From Mesostigma viride (taxonomy: Eukaryota > Streptophyta > Mesostigmatophyceae > Mesostigmatales > Mesostigmataceae), in contig RPFO01002255.1 in the NCBI GenBank assembly GCA_009746045.1, positions 51,001 through 115,000 on the forward strand: DNA of 64,000 nt, given 5' to 3'. The translations under genes were made by a program, and so were the position numbers. The notes beneath the pieces are model-generated. The model saw only the letters and a list, made by a program, of their open reading frames with translations. It had not been told where the DNA came from and made no database searches. This document shows, piece by piece, positions 31,500 to 43,514 of this stretch; the stretch's first letter is position 1, and each line of letters opens with the position of its first letter.

Positions 31500-31928
31500 C
31501 ATTAATTAATTAATTAATTAATTAAACTCGTGCTCCCGTTGGGGAGTCACGGAGCACCGAAGTGCTTTTAATCCCTGTGTGTGCACTACAGGAGAAAGGG
31601 CAGAGACCCCCAGTCTCCTTCATGCCAAAGGCATGCCACAGCTGCAATCGGGCGCGGCTAGCTAAAAGGACAGGCTAACGATCCGGCAAACTGTGGGTGC
31701 AATAAGACCCATGTGAGCATATCATAGCAAGGAGCGTGGGCAAGTAATCTGAACATAGCCAGGGCGTAGCATGGCTGTACTAGGACTAGGCTAAGGCTAT
31801 GGCTGGTTGTGTACCGTGCGTTGGCGGCACGTGACTACTAGGTGTGTTGGCACAGCTAGGCAACATTCTAGGCATGGCTGCCTTAGCGGCAGTGACGCCA
31901 ATGGTTACAAGCTAGGGCTATTGCTATT
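31500..31928 (-). mobile_element. 3' UTR and (TTAA)n tail of an ORF1-only LINE
   Basis: Directly follows the ORF1 stop at 31929 and ends in seven AATT units at 31500-31525. There is no ORF2 between. The tail-proximal block (CTCCCGTTGGGGAGT) is a diverged version of the family block seen at 46872. Confidence 0.6.
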
Positions 31929-32249
31929 CTAGCCCGCTGGGGGCGTCCACATCTTGTGGTTGATCATCAGGTCCCCGCCCCTCCAGTACACCTTGGGCTT
32001 CTGGGGGTCCTGCTTATGGCGGAGGTATTCCGGCCACAGGTCACGTCGCTGCTGTTGCTGAGCGGGGGTGAGGTCGTCATCCAGCGTCCAGGTGAGGTCG
32101 TGCAACCGCTTGCGACGAGAGAGGAACCGCTGCTTATCCTCAGGGGAGGGGAAGGTGAGTAGGACTGGTGGGGGAGCCGCCTTGTCCCGTGAGTGGGGAA
32201 GGCGGTGGCACCCACGCAGTTCTACCTCACCTACCAGGCCCATAAGCAT
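31929..32249 (-). pseudogene. LINE ORF1 C-terminal fragment
   Basis: Encodes PVLLTFPSPEDKQRF, WTLDDDLTPAQQQQRRDLWPEY and VYWRGGDLMINHKMW before a stop at 31929. It matches the C-termini at 46500-46792 and 47284-47600 (FTLDDDLTLAQQQRRREL, PVYWRGAVIHVDHKPW), with about half the residues changed, so it is an older subfamily. 5'-truncated at about 32250. Confidence 0.7.
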
Positions 32250-32435
32250 GCTATAGCAAATGGTGGCAAGATGCTTACAACATGATTATCATACACCATG
32301 ATGTAGTAGCTGATCTTCTTGCACATTCAACACAGTATAAACCATCAATAGTAGCTGATCTTCTTGCACATTCAACACAGTATAAACCATCAATATCCAA
32401 CCAATCCTGACGATGTATGCACGGCTTGACGACGT

Positions 32436-32860
32436 ATTGCATTGAATTGAATTGTAACATAACTCCGCTGGGAGTAAATTATGTAGCACATGGCCCTGAG
32501 AAGGGGCATATTATGGCTTTTTTAAATACACTCTTGGCTACTTCCTACAAGGGTAGGGTGTAAACTACGCCTGCTCTGGGTGCACAAAGTGCACCTGCAC
32601 ACCACTACTATCTATGTATTCAGGCACCTAGGGGCGCCGACGTCAGCGGGGGGAAGAATGAAGATCATCATGGCTAAACAATGGCTAGAGCATGGCTTCT
32701 CAGCAGAGAGTAGCTCTCTGCATTGGCACAGCACAACAAAATAAAGCTAGGCATCATCTGGCGTGTGGCACATCATAGGCACACATGTACATGGCTAAAT
32801 AATGCTGTTCAAGTCATCAGCTGGTAGAGGGCTCATAATAGGCCTCGGTACATGTACAAG
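32436..32860 (-). mobile_element. (TTAA)-tailed retroelement 3' UTR copy
   Basis: Minus-oriented 3' end with a GAATT-type tail at 32436-32454, the AACATAACTCCG block and GGCTTCTCAGCAGAGAGT. It is collinear with 46860-47220 over about 380 bp. A 54-bp unit (GTAGCTGATCTTCTTGCACA) is duplicated in the flank at 32305 and 32351. Confidence 0.7.
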
Positions 32861-32903
32861 GCCACGGTGGCTAGGCCATTACTATGAGTGTTTTAGTAGC
32901 GGG

Positions 32904-33070
32904 ACGCGTGCGTCAGCTGCTGATGTGTCAGTGTCTGACGCGTTCGACTTTTTCGTCCACGCGTCAGACAGCTGACGCGTAAATTTTGGCTCTGCGTCAG
33001 TCGACTGACGCATAAATTTTGTCTGCACGTCAGTCGTCTGACGCGTAAATTCAGGCAGCACGTCAGTACT
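32904..33070. repeat. Array of GCGTCAG/CTGACGC hairpins
   Basis: Four or five short inverted repeats of GCGTCAG/CTGACGC type (such as GCGTCAGTCGACTGACGC), spaced about 45 bp apart by AT-rich AAATTTTG linkers. Confidence 0.8.
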
Positions 33071-33595
33071 GCCTTATGGGCACCGAGTCTATGCGTCAGG
33101 CAGGGTCAATATAATTATAGTGGGTATACTTACTAATGTACTGAAGTCCACTGAATTAATGCTAACTTTGTACTGGATATCTACGAATTCAAGTTCACCA
33201 GTTAACAGGTCTGTTCGTTGATATGCTTCAAGATTCTAGGCCATTATCATGCCCATCATGCCAGACCCGCCGGCCCTTTGCCTGCTTGGCGGCGAGAGTG
33301 ACGAGAGTTCTAGACGAATGTAAAGTTGTAACCCATGCAGGACGACTGGCAATGGTCGATGTCTCGATGATGGCAAAGGTTTTAGGAATATGATTGATGA
33401 GCTGATTGATGAAATGTTGCGAGGTTGCCTGATTTACACGAACATATTTTCCTTGTATAGATTGCTTTGAATCGAATCCCAGGTGTGTTTATTAACACTG
33501 TAGATTTGTTTGCATAAGAAAGAATTCCGTCCATTACTAGATGCGTAGGGAAATTTCGGGCCGGGTCAGTAATATTGTATAAACATTTAACAACG
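33071..33595. other. No gene recognised
   Basis: AT-rich, no motif or credible frame. Confidence 0.4.
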
Positions 33596-33599
33596 TTAA

Positions 33600-35317
33600 C
33601 TCGTCGTCTGTCCCTGGTCCTCTACGGAGGACTGAGTTGAACTCAGTCCTCTCTAGAGGACCGAGTTTTTGGGTTTCGTAGAAAATTCGCCCCGGTCAGA
33701 ATGTTTGACAAAAAAATTCTCTCAAAATTTATTCAAATACTACGTGAAAAGATCTTTCTTGGACATATTTTGGGGATTTTTTTGGATTTGGTATGAGCGG
33801 CTAAATGTACGGTCAAAGTACAGGTGGTAAGGGTACTTTTCCACGTGAAACGCGAGTTCCGGAAATGCACGACCTAGCCATGGCGGCTCGCGCCCATGCA
33901 TGCAGTTTACGTTTGCGGACGAGTTAGCCGTCCAAACTCAGTAAATAGATTTAACATGCCCTAAAGATGATATAAATCAATTTTTAGCTCGCGGGGATGC
34001 GATTTACCCGGTGTCGGCACTGTTCTTGCTGGAAAAAACTGCGATAAGGCAGGTCGACGGAATTGATTACTGCGCTTGCTTTCCGGCGCAATTTCAATGG
34101 CTGATAGGTTTCTTTCTACATTTTAACATGAATTGTATTAGAATATATTGAGTGACAGTATAGATTTGATGATCTCGACCATTCTGTCACGTCATGGTCT
34201 ATGTGCCGCAAAGTGCCACTTTTGCGGGCACCGCCTGGGCCAAGGTAACGCCAGCCGTGCCAGGTAAAGCCGGATAATCGTTGCCTCTTCGTTCCTTGAT
34301 GTTCGTACATGAGTTTAAGCTTGCGAGGCGTTGTCAGGTTCAAGTCTTGATGCTCTTTCTTGACCGTTGCCTGCCCCTCTCTAAAACCCCCTTTTCAGAT
34401 GATGTTAGCAGGCATTTGCCTTAACCCAGTGTAGTTGTGCAGGGTTTTAGGAGCTGTGCAGGTTTAAACACCTTCATAGATGTTAGTTATTCTTTTGCTA
34501 CGTTCATACTGCATGATTGTGTGGCCACGGGCTGCGTCAAGGGTGCATTCAAGCTTTTACGGGTGAGTGAAAAGTCTTGGTGACAAACCACTGCCATCAT
34601 GTGCCAGCAACTATGTTGGCCACATCATGGCAAGGCAAAACAGTTATAGCCATATCTATTGTTGTTTGAAACAATGGAAATATGCTTAACCTACCCATTA
34701 TATTGGTGGTTGACACTTATAACATAACCCTTTGTTGGTAGGTATCCAAGCCCATTCCCTACATGCATGCATAGGCTCTCTGTACATGATAAGGTATGAT
34801 ATACCTGAAGTATGATGATGCAAGTGTGTTGTCCTGTAATGCTTGAAGGGAAATGAGTTGATTGGGATGGTTGGTGGCCACGGTGATGTAGTATGACCGC
34901 ACTTACATGCTAGCAAAGTTAGCAAAAGCCCCATTCCTCTCCTGAGGACTGAGAGTTTTTTAATTGTTTCAGGCAGTTGCAGTGGCCAAATGGAGCCCAG
35001 TTTTTTGCCACGCTTCAAGAACTATGTTGTTTACATGCCTATATTTTTTCTTCATGCACCAGGATTTGATTGAATTTTTCCCACTCGTTCTTATCCCAAA
35101 AAATGCAAATTCGCGAGGGGCGCCCAACGTCCGTGTAATTTTCAGGTGTTCGGGTCAAGTTTTCACATATGCAGTATTTTTGCCAACAAAATGATATCTA
35201 GTACACCCCAGATCCACATCAAAACATTTGGGATGGACCCCCCACCTAGTCGCTACACGCGGTTGAAAATTGTCAACTCAGTCCTCCTGTGAGGACTGAG
35301 TTGGGACAGACGACGAG
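33600..35317 (-). mobile_element. TTAA-target DNA transposon (element 2), 1718 bp
   Basis: CTCGTCGTCTGTCCC at 33600-33614 and its inverse at 35303-35317, each flanked by TTAA (33596-33599 and 35318-35321). Sub-terminal hairpins of CAGTCCTC/GAGGACTG lie inside both ends. The left 700 bp, reversed, align with 1540-2245 of element 1, including CGCAGTTTTTTCCAGCAAGA, although the terminal repeats differ completely. Confidence 0.75.
33850..34343 (-). pseudogene. Decayed copy of the element-1 protein
   Basis: On the minus strand it reads FTWHGWRYLGPGGARK, then (after a gap) SFFQQEQCRH and RKRKLHAWARAAMARS, in the frame that matches 1525-2025. Stops interrupt it (after about IPAS, and again soon after), so this copy is dead. 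Confidence 0.55.
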
Positions 35318-35398
35318 TTAATGGTTTAGTCCGATAGTCATGCAACTAGCAACTGAAGTTAGCGACCTGCTGGGGGTTGGAAGTTTTTGGGTGAAGGG

Positions 35399-35752
35399 AT
35401 GGCGCCGGAAGGAATACTGGGAAAAATTAAATCTGGGGGGATCGCAGCTTTTTTCATGCCGAAACAGGCCGCCGACATGGCCAAAGCGCCTGCGCCTAGT
35501 CCGCGTGCCATTGTTGGCGTAGTCCAGGCAGCAGACGAGCTGAACCGCAGCAAGAGGAAAAGGGGGAATGATAGCAATGCAGCCAGCAGTGCAGCAGCAG
35601 CATCGGCTCAGTCCGGCAATGCTGGTGAGCCCCCAGGCCGGTCGTCCGAGAAGGAAACATAATCGGACGAGTCAGATTCTGGGAAAGATGGTGATGCGTT
35701 GGTTTCTGCAGACACTGGCAGCGGGCAGCGCAACCCAGTCGAAGTAGGTCAT
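35399..35752 (+). pseudogene. Possible hAT-like N-terminal exon
   Basis: From the ATG at 35399: MAPEGILGKIKSGGIAAFFMPKQ, then a Pro/Ala stretch, a basic RSKRKRG cluster and a Ser/Ala-rich part to a TAA at 35660. Past the stop the same frame stays coding-like (SDESDSGKDGD ... QRNPVE) up to a GTAGGT donor at 35753. The I-x2-FF motif near the start is common at the N-terminus of some hAT transposases and resembles a PCNA-interaction box. The family is not certain. Confidence 0.35.
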
Positions 35753-35908
35753 ATTATTCTGAATTTTGTATCATGGAACCCATTTCTCGCTGCTTCCACA
35801 AGTCAGAACTCAAAAGCTAGACATGTGCTCCAACCCTAATCGCAGGGATCGTTAGGCCCTGTAGCAAGCGAACCATGCACCTTGGGAATCCCCACTTTAG
35901 ATTCCATT

Positions 35909-36058
35909 GGCTGACTTGCCGCCGTTGGCAACGAGTCAGCGATCCGACGCGCCGCCAACGGCGGCAAGGACTTCAGCCGTCCGACGCGCCGCCAACGGCG
36001 GCAAGTCAGCCGTCTGAAGCGCCGCCAACGGCGGCAAGTCAGCCAGGCTGACGGCGGA
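35909..36058. repeat. GCCGCCAACGGCGGCAAGTCAG repeats
   Basis: Three direct copies of a 30- to 37-bp unit with a GCCGCCAACGGCGGC hairpin, and one inverted copy at 35911-35930, so the block can fold on itself. Confidence 0.85.
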
Positions 36059-36147
36059 CCAAAACCCTTACTATTAAAAACACTGCTTACTATTCTACAC
36101 TACTACTGCTGTATAATCCCCTAACCTGGGGTGTCTGTAGGTGCTGG

Positions 36148-37584
36148 GGCAGCGGGGGTCGCTAATTGCCAGGGCTTGTGGCCGACGTAGATGGCCGCCC
36201 CCTTCCAGTACACCCGCATCCCCGCCGCGGTCTGCCGGAGCTGGAGGTAGGTCGGCCATAGTAGCTCCCGTCGCCGTTGTTGCTCAGTGCGCCAGGGTCA
36301 AGTCGTCGTCCAGGGCATGTAGTGGGTCTTCTCGAGCCGCTTGCGGCGTCTGAGAAACGAAATCTTATCTGTCCGCTGGGTTCTCAAAGATGCGAAGAAG
36401 CGGGGGCGCCCCTGCCTTACCCCGCGCGCGGGGAAGGCGGTGGGCGACCAGCTTGATCTCACCAAGGAGGCCCATGCGACCAAGGATTTTGCTCTCAAAC
36501 GCCTGGGCAAGCTTCTCGGAATTCTCACCTTCCACCTGAAGTCGAAGTTCTTGACGATGACGTTAAGGCTGCGCTTGGCGAGCTCGGCCTCAGTCCTCGC
36601 GGAGGTCGAGCGTCTGCTGCTGGAGCTGTGCTGCGACAGCGGAGGTGGTGGAGGTGGTGTGGTGCTTGAGCATGTCCGCCCAGGTCTGGGTGGGAGGGGC
36701 ATCGCCAGCCGGGCCGGCGGGGGCTGGCTTCAATGGCGGCAATGTCCTTCACCGCCTGGGCGGTGAGGCCTGCGGTGCTTTGCAAGCACTCGATGGCGAT
36801 GGCGTTGTCATGGAGGCGCTGGTCGATGTCGCGGAGCGGGGCGGTGATGGCGTTGGAGGTGGGGGTGGTGGCCGGGCGGTGGAGGAGGCGAGGAGGGTGG
36901 AGGTGGCGGTGTAGATGGTGGAGAGGAGGGGGAGCTCGGCAGCCAGCGTGTTGCCCATGGCCGCCACATCTGCAGCGAGGGGGGCCACATGCTCAGTGCG
37001 CGAGCCGGAGGGCCTCCTCAAGGATCGAGTGAGCGGATGGAGGATTCGGACAATTAAGGTGGTGGTGAGGGGCTAGGGGGGGGCAGAGAGCTCTCCTCGA
37101 GGGAGCGTCCAAGGAGGGAAAAGAGGACGTATTGCTGAAGGTGGGGGCGGGTGGCGGTGAGGATGTAGGCGAACGGGCGCCTCTGCGAAAAAGCATTGAC
37201 GAGGCGACCCTGTTGGAAGAGCTTCTAATTGCACAGTTCAGTACGCGAGGCGTGCGATCCAAAAAACACGCAGGCCAGGAGGCAGTCGTGGGTGATCGAG
37301 CTTGTCAAAAAAGCCGGGCTGCCGAGGCTGGCTGGCGTCAAAGGCGAACTCGTCCCAGTTCGGCTCGGCATGCAGGGCGACTGCGCTTGGGCTCAGGCGA
37401 CGCTGCGGGCGAGGCGGGCTCGGGGGGCTGGGCGACCACTACCGGGCTTAATAATTTGGCTACAATAGTGGCACCACTGCCTTCTGCCAGGGCCGGAGGG
37501 CGAAGCTGCAGCCGGAGCTGCAGACGTATTTTCAGGGCTTAGCGCAGCCGCCAGGCTGCGTTGCGCGGAGCGTTTGCTCGCCAT
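36148..37584 (-). pseudogene. LINE ORF1, 5'-complete but frameshifted
   Basis: It starts MASKRSAQRSLAAALSPENT at 37584. A Cys pair (WCHYCSQ), a proline-rich part with SPEPKRSRPA and the segment HVAPLAADVAAMGNTLAAELP (near 36990) follow. Then come LTAQAVKDIAA, AKRSLNVIVKNF and KISFLRRRKRLEKT, spread over several frames by indels. Order and content match the intact copy at 45560-46792. The 5' UTR (37585-37700) matches 43860-43981 of another copy (for example CGCTTCGTCTTTCTAAGAC), so this is a full 5' end and a likely promoter region. ORF2 does not follow on the left. Confidence 0.7.
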
Positions 37585-37699
37585 ATACTGCGTGTTTGCT
37601 TCGGAAAAATATATCAGCGTGTTTGTCTTAGAAAGACGAAGCGATTGTGATATTCACGGTCGAATTTGGTGCCCAAACGTGAAAGTTATGAGCTTCGCC

Positions 37700-38656
37700 A
37701 TCAGCCATGGCTACCTCGTAGCTCAGGGCCATTAATTAATTAATAAATTAATTAATAGACACGTGACTGCGTTACGTGAGCATAAGTCCTCAGTGGGAGG
37801 GGAACATGGGATGGAATGGATGATGTACATAAGAATTGGTGCTGCCCCTTGGCACAAGCTCTACAAACAGGCCGTGGACCGGCTGGATCGCGTAGTATCT
37901 CCGCACATCTGAACCCTGTGGTGCCAGATCTCCCGTTTGCGGCCGTTCGGAGCTTGGCACTGGATTCGTTGTCCACATCGTCGCGTCGCTGCAGCACTAC
38001 GACGTTGTCTGGCATACGCGGGCTTTTGGTTGAATCCCGCCGCACATTTGAAAGTGCTGTCCTCCGGATTTTTGCCTTTGCACCGTGCGCAGTTCTTGGA
38101 CGTTTGGAATCATGGCATGGCTAACGTAATGACTGGCTAGCTATAGACCTTTTCAGTGCATGGTTTTCCATTTGCGGGTATTTCCTGGTAAATGGTGGGA
38201 GAGCGATCGCAGCAATGACGTGCTCACCACTAGACATGCACTCCCGGCCAGTTAGGCTCGAAACACACGCCCTGATCAAGCACTGAGCTGTTTCCGGCCC
38301 CACCGTTAAGGTCATCTATAGTCGCTCTACACGTAAGCCAGCCATAATTTCAACGCACAAACAAGGCTACACATTTCCATCTCCATTTATATTCATCATC
38401 CTGAACGACTCGAAAACGCGGACCAGATAACGGCAGGCTCGAGCTACTACCATGGTTCGGATTCTCCCGATTTCTGGCCTGGCTGCGCTGCATGGTTGTC
38501 TCCTTGATAAGATGGAGGTGGATCTAGGTCCTAGTTACAGGGTTGTGGGCACCGCGGCCCGAATCGCTATGAATGCCATACGCGGTCACGCGCGGAGCCC
38601 CCACAGACTTGGGGGTGGTCTCCTTCAGCACTACATACTTGCCATCTATCCTTGCG
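37700..38656. other. No gene recognised; (TTAA)n at 37731-37755
   Basis: A TTAA-type tail abuts the LINE 5' end. The rest has no supported gene; the frame at 38452 is short and motif-free. Confidence 0.4.
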
Positions 38657-38760
38657 TAAATTAAATTAAATTAAATTAAATTATTTAAATTAAAGTAAAT
38701 TAAATTAAATTATAACATGCCTCCGTTGGGAGATCATGTAGCACATATTCCTTAATTGGG
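38657..38760 (-). mobile_element. Truncated (AAATT)n-tailed retroelement end
   Basis: A 55-bp AAATT run followed by ATAACATGCCTCCGTTGGGAG and ATGTAGCACAT, the family 3' block in minus orientation, lost after about 45 bp. Confidence 0.6.
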
Positions 38761-41255
38761 TGGGTGGAGGTGGGAGAAGCCGCGTAATCGAACTAATCCT
38801 AACTCTAAGGCCCTTTCCACATTCGTCAGTTCCGGGGAGTTAGGGTCCTGATTCAGTCGGTTCCGGAACTAGAGGTTTCCACATTTGACCGTCCAATTAG
38901 AAATTTAATTGGATACGACCGCTAATTCAAACGGAACTGGGGTGGAACTCCTGGAACTCGAAAAAAGCAGTTCCGGCCAGTTCCAGTCAGAATTAGGGTC
39001 AAGAAAGGTAGGTCGAGTTGTTGAAACCGGCGGGGAAAGCGCCAGGACGGTACGGATCGGATCTGGCTGTGGAAAGGAGGTCCCGATCAATTCACCGCTA
39101 ATTATTATTATTCGCCGCGCCGCATTAGACCTCGAGCCTGGAACTGCGGTCCGGACCAATCCGAGTCCTCCAAATTTGCGCGTATTCGTCACCATATGTG
39201 GAAAGGCTCTAAGCTATCTATAGTCTAGAAAATTCTAACTGTCTGTCTCCACTACTCAGCAAAACGCCCCTTCCTCTTGGGGGGGGGTGGCAGTTGCCCA
39301 CAGCAGGGGCTGGCGTGTGAGCCTGGACAATCTTCTGCCACCTCTTCTTGTTCTGCATGGCAGACCAAAGAAGGGAGAGGGAGTGGATGCGGTCTACAAA
39401 CTGAGCTGGGACCACTAGGCCGGCCAGCAATGTTAGTTTTCCCAGAAAAAGTCCTAAATTTAGGACCACTTGGAATTAAAATATATACATGCAAACATTA
39501 AAATTTGACCCTGGCATTCGTGCAGATAACACACTTTTTTAGTTTCTATCAAAAACCTGGGTTCAAATAATTACATTTAGTGCCTGAATGGACCCTGGCC
39601 CATGGCAGGCCTCAAACCGCGAATTTGGTCAAAATGAGAATTTAGGACCAATAGGACCAATTAGTGTCAACGCATGACCATGCTATCCACACGGTCCCTT
39701 GAGCATCTTACAAGCGCTACCTAGGGGACCCTACGAGGCCTTGGGATGGCGGGGCAGCGTATAACAAGGCCATACCCTGCTGTGGCTGCCTCTCTATATA
39801 CGCGTGCTTAAGGGTGTCACAGATGGTGCAGGTAATGCAATATACGGTTGCATGGTTGCTGAGGTTGCCCGGCTTGAACATGGCCCACCCCTTGCGGTAA
39901 ACTTTCTCTAAGCATATGCCAAACCTTCTTTGACATCACGGACATGCTGGCCACCACCCAGCGATGAAAAAACATTGCATTTGCATTGCAACTAACACAT
40001 GAATGCAGCCAAATCAAGTTACAGAACAACGTTGTGCTAACATGCAACGCTTTGTGAGCGAATTCAGGGTGCATGTAACACGTAAACCATACTGTATATA
40101 CTGTCTGAGAACACCCTGAACGACTGCAGGCCATAGGACCATGGTTTATAACTAACACATGAGTAAAACTGCTCTTACGCATGTGTGTTTTAGCTGCAGC
40201 GGACGACGAAGATAGAGACGTAAAAAATTGTATGACGTAAACCAACTATGTGTGACAGTTATGTGCACAGAGAGCGTCCCCTCTTTTTAGGCATAGCTTA
40301 CTGACTCAAAACACCACGACAGCGTTGCCAGTTACACTCGATCATGATCTAGGGCACCCCGGCACGTACCTGCTACTTACGTCGCCTCATTCCAGATGGT
40401 TGCAAAAAAGTCGCTGAAATCCGCAGCGAGGTCAGCTTTCCGAGAGCTGAGCGCACCAAAGCTGGCCAACCGGTTCGAAAATGATATAAACCACGCTTGT
40501 GCTGCGTTCTAGGTCCAAGAAATACCGAAAGTGAAGACCTATAAGGTGCGCTCGCTGCCCAGCCTGAACGTCCCTAAAACATGGTCGACAATGGAAATCG
40601 GGCAAGAATATCACGGCCCAGGCGCTCCCATGTCAAATACTCCGTTTATAAACTCCAGACTAAAATCAAAATCGTCCACAAAAATTTCCTGGCTTGATTC
40701 GCACCACCATTGCTAATACACTAACATGTTTGTGCCAAAATCGACCCTCCGCGAGCAGGCGATCTGCGACCCATTTGTGTTGTGCCGCTGTGCTACAGCG
40801 CTACACATAAAAACTTGCGCAGAAAATTTCACAGCCTTTAAGCATAACTAACGACCTTTCGTTTTTGCTACTGGGCGCCCGAAATGATAAACGCACGTGA
40901 AAACGCCGGCCACGATTGTCAGGTCGCCATATCCACCTCAGATCATTCCCGCACCCACTTTTTCGCTCCAAAATCGGTTATATTTTTGGTCGAGGTACCT
41001 ACTTTCCCGCCATTATACCCGGTACCCGGGTACGGAATCCGGGTACCATGTGCCGGTACCACGGGTCGGGTACATCATGCCGGGTACGGTCCACATGGGG
41101 TACGGTCCATATAGTGACCCCCCCCCCCGGTACCTCGGTTATAGTGACCTCTAGGACAATTTAGGACAAAGTCCTAAATTTAGGACCGTGAGTGGATTAA
41201 CAGCAACATCTGGATGTAGTTCATGGCAGGTTTACCTAGCTTCCTGGGAATGTCC
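38761..41255. other. No gene recognised; short palindromic repeats
   Basis: GTCCTAAATTTAGGAC occurs at about 39447 and 41169. GGGTAC/GTACCC words are dense at 41015-41110. GAACTGG/CCAGTTCC inverted words lie at 38930-38990. No convincing coding region across 2.5 kb. Confidence 0.4.
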
Positions 41256-41737
41256 TTAAGGCCAGGCCAGGTCAAGATATGCCGCCCTGGTTGGCCATGC
41301 AAGCCGTTGGGGGCCGGCCAGGCCAAGGGCGGTGTCGACCTGGCTGGTGCGAGCAAGATGTCCTACAAATGCTATCCTACTACACTGCCTAATCTCGTCC
41401 GAAATACGAGGCATACCCTGGTACAAAGACTCGAATGACCTACATGCTTGGAAAACCCTACATTCAGGACCTGTCGGAGCATCCTGTAAACCGTGCCGTC
41501 GAGCATAGCCGCCGGCCAGTGTGTCCGTGAGTGTCCACGCCTCATCGCCATACGTAAGCACCGTGAGGACGAGGACCTTGAAGAGCATGCGCTTGCGGTG
41601 CTCGCCCAGGCCCTTCTCGAGCGCCAGTAGGTGTTGAGCGAACGGAGCCTGGCCGGCCAGGCCAGACCGATGCGGATGTCCACATCGTCGGCGGTGTCAG
41701 GGAGCAATGATGCTCCCCAACAGTTTGAAGCGGTCAC
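41256..41737 (-). pseudogene. LINE ORF2 C-terminal fragment (copy A)
   Basis: Minus-strand frames read DVDIRIGLAW, then VLTVLTYGDEAWTLT, LDGTVYRMLRQVLNV and IRQCSRIAFVGHLAR. This is the post-RT segment (YG-E-WTLT ... R-GHL-R) of many LINEs. At least two frames are needed. It lies downstream of, and partly repeats, the 42023-42389 segment, so two different copies are joined head to tail. Confidence 0.6.
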
Positions 41738-42022
41738 GGAATTACGGGTTGCGTACCATCTGCCTCCATATTACAGACAAACCAGGAGGCTGCCCGGGTG
41801 TGAGCCCATCACATCTAGTGTAGCACATGTCCATGGATGCCGAGTCTATCACGAAGAGTCCACGGGTGGCGGCCCTGCCGCGCGCGGCCTGGGGCACGCC
41901 AGGTGAGGACATATCGGCCCAGGCTGGGCGGGCTTGGTGCCAGCTAAGTCTATATCTGATGTGTCTACCTGATCTGTGCGGGCCAGGTGCCCGGCTAGGC
42001 CCAGGCGCCTGTGCCTAATAAA

Positions 42023-43514
42023 TTATGTGGGAAACATAGGGCAAATCAGCGTACAAATCCTCATTACTAATGTGCAAATCAAAGGGGATGTTAAGGGCCT
42101 TGCACAGCATGTTGGTGACGTTGCCGTCGAGTCGTTTCTCCAGCTCCTGTCAGTGTCCAGGTCTCGGCGCCGTAGGTCAGGATCGTCAGAATGAACGACC
42201 TTGAAGAGGTCACGCTTGACGATCCGGTGTAGGGCGGGGTTGCTCCACCAGCGGCGGTGGTCATGGAGGTGCGCCCACGCCATGCCGATCCGTGTCGTCA
42301 TGTCATCCTCGCAGTCGGGAAGCCAACTGCTGAGCAGCTTGAAGCGGCCTGAAGTAGCGGTCGGCAGCCTTGACCTCAGTGTCGTATAAGAGGCGGAGTG
42401 TCAGTGGGGGCCCCGCCATGCCGAGGGCCAGGGCCTCCGTTTTGGGGCTGACTTCTAGACCAACCGCCCGAGCCTCGAGCGCCAGGCAGTCCAGCCAAAG
42501 TTGGGCAGACTCCGGCTTCTCGATGAGCGTGATGTCGTCGGCATAAATGAGGTCAGCTAGTAAATTCTGCTTGTTAGTCGGCCCCCCTTCCCCAAGCTCG
42601 TTCGTGATCGCTAGGCCAGGGGCACGGCCTGCAATGCTAGCAAAGCGAGCACGTGCCTGGCGCATAACATAATCCACTACAATAATACATAGGTACGGCG
42701 ACAGGACGCAACCCTGCCCGGCTGAGACGCCGGTCTGCAGTGGGCATGGCGGGGTAAAGCCGTGTTGAGTGCGCACCGAAGTGGTCGACCCCGGCATACA
42801 GCGTGCGGATGACGGTAATCAGGGGAGTGGGGACGCGAGCGCGAGCAAGTACAGCCCATAGAGCGTCCCAGAGGACAGAATCAAGAGCCTTGATAAGTCG
42901 ACGAAGATCAGGATGGCGGGAAACTCACCAGGTTGCAGAAGAGCGATTTCCTCGAATGAGGCGACGAAGATGGCCATGACGGTGTTGCGCCCAGGACGAA
43001 AGCCCATTTGACTTTCCCCTAGGCGACGGTCGATCTCGAGCAGAACGAAGGCGGTTGGGGATCATGCGCATGAACAACTTGAGTGCGGCGCTCTAGATGC
43101 AGACTCCTTGGTATAGTTGGGGGGATCATCAGGGGAACCTTTGTTTTTGTACAATATAATACGGTAGCTGCGCTGCCACTCGGGAATCGGCGGCGCGTCG
43201 GCAAGCAGGATCCGGTTGCAGACGTCAAGCAGGAACCCCGTGAGCGCTGTCAGCTTAATCACCGGGGCGGGGAGCTGGTCAGGTCCAACGGCGGCGTAGA
43301 AGCGGAGTTGCTTGGCGGCGGTGCTCAGCTCGAGCTCGGTGAACGGCGGTAGCTCGTTGGGGTCGGCCAGGGGTTCCGTCAGGGCCGGGTACGTGTTGTC
43401 CTGCTCAGCGGCGGGCGGCGTGGGCAGCGCAGGGACGTCCGCAGGCGCCACTGCCAGGCGCGCGGCCGCCAGAGGGCCAAGCGGCGGAGGCGGCGGGGCC
43501 ATGACGACGTGCAC
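42023..43514 (-). pseudogene. LINE ORF2 reverse transcriptase (copy B)
   Basis: RT motifs in order on the minus strand, over three frames: AVGPDQLPAPVIK and IILYKNKGSPDDPPNY (43514-43130), MGFRPGRNTVMAIF and ILIFVDL (near 43000-42900), TGVSAGQGCVLSPYL and the catalytic LIYADDITLIE (42797-42500), then RIGMAWAHLHDH (near 42290). The polymerase Asp pair (YADD) is intact, but frameshifts near 43130, 42890 and 42300 kill it. It opens at 43514 without an endonuclease, so it is 5'-truncated. Confidence 0.75.
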
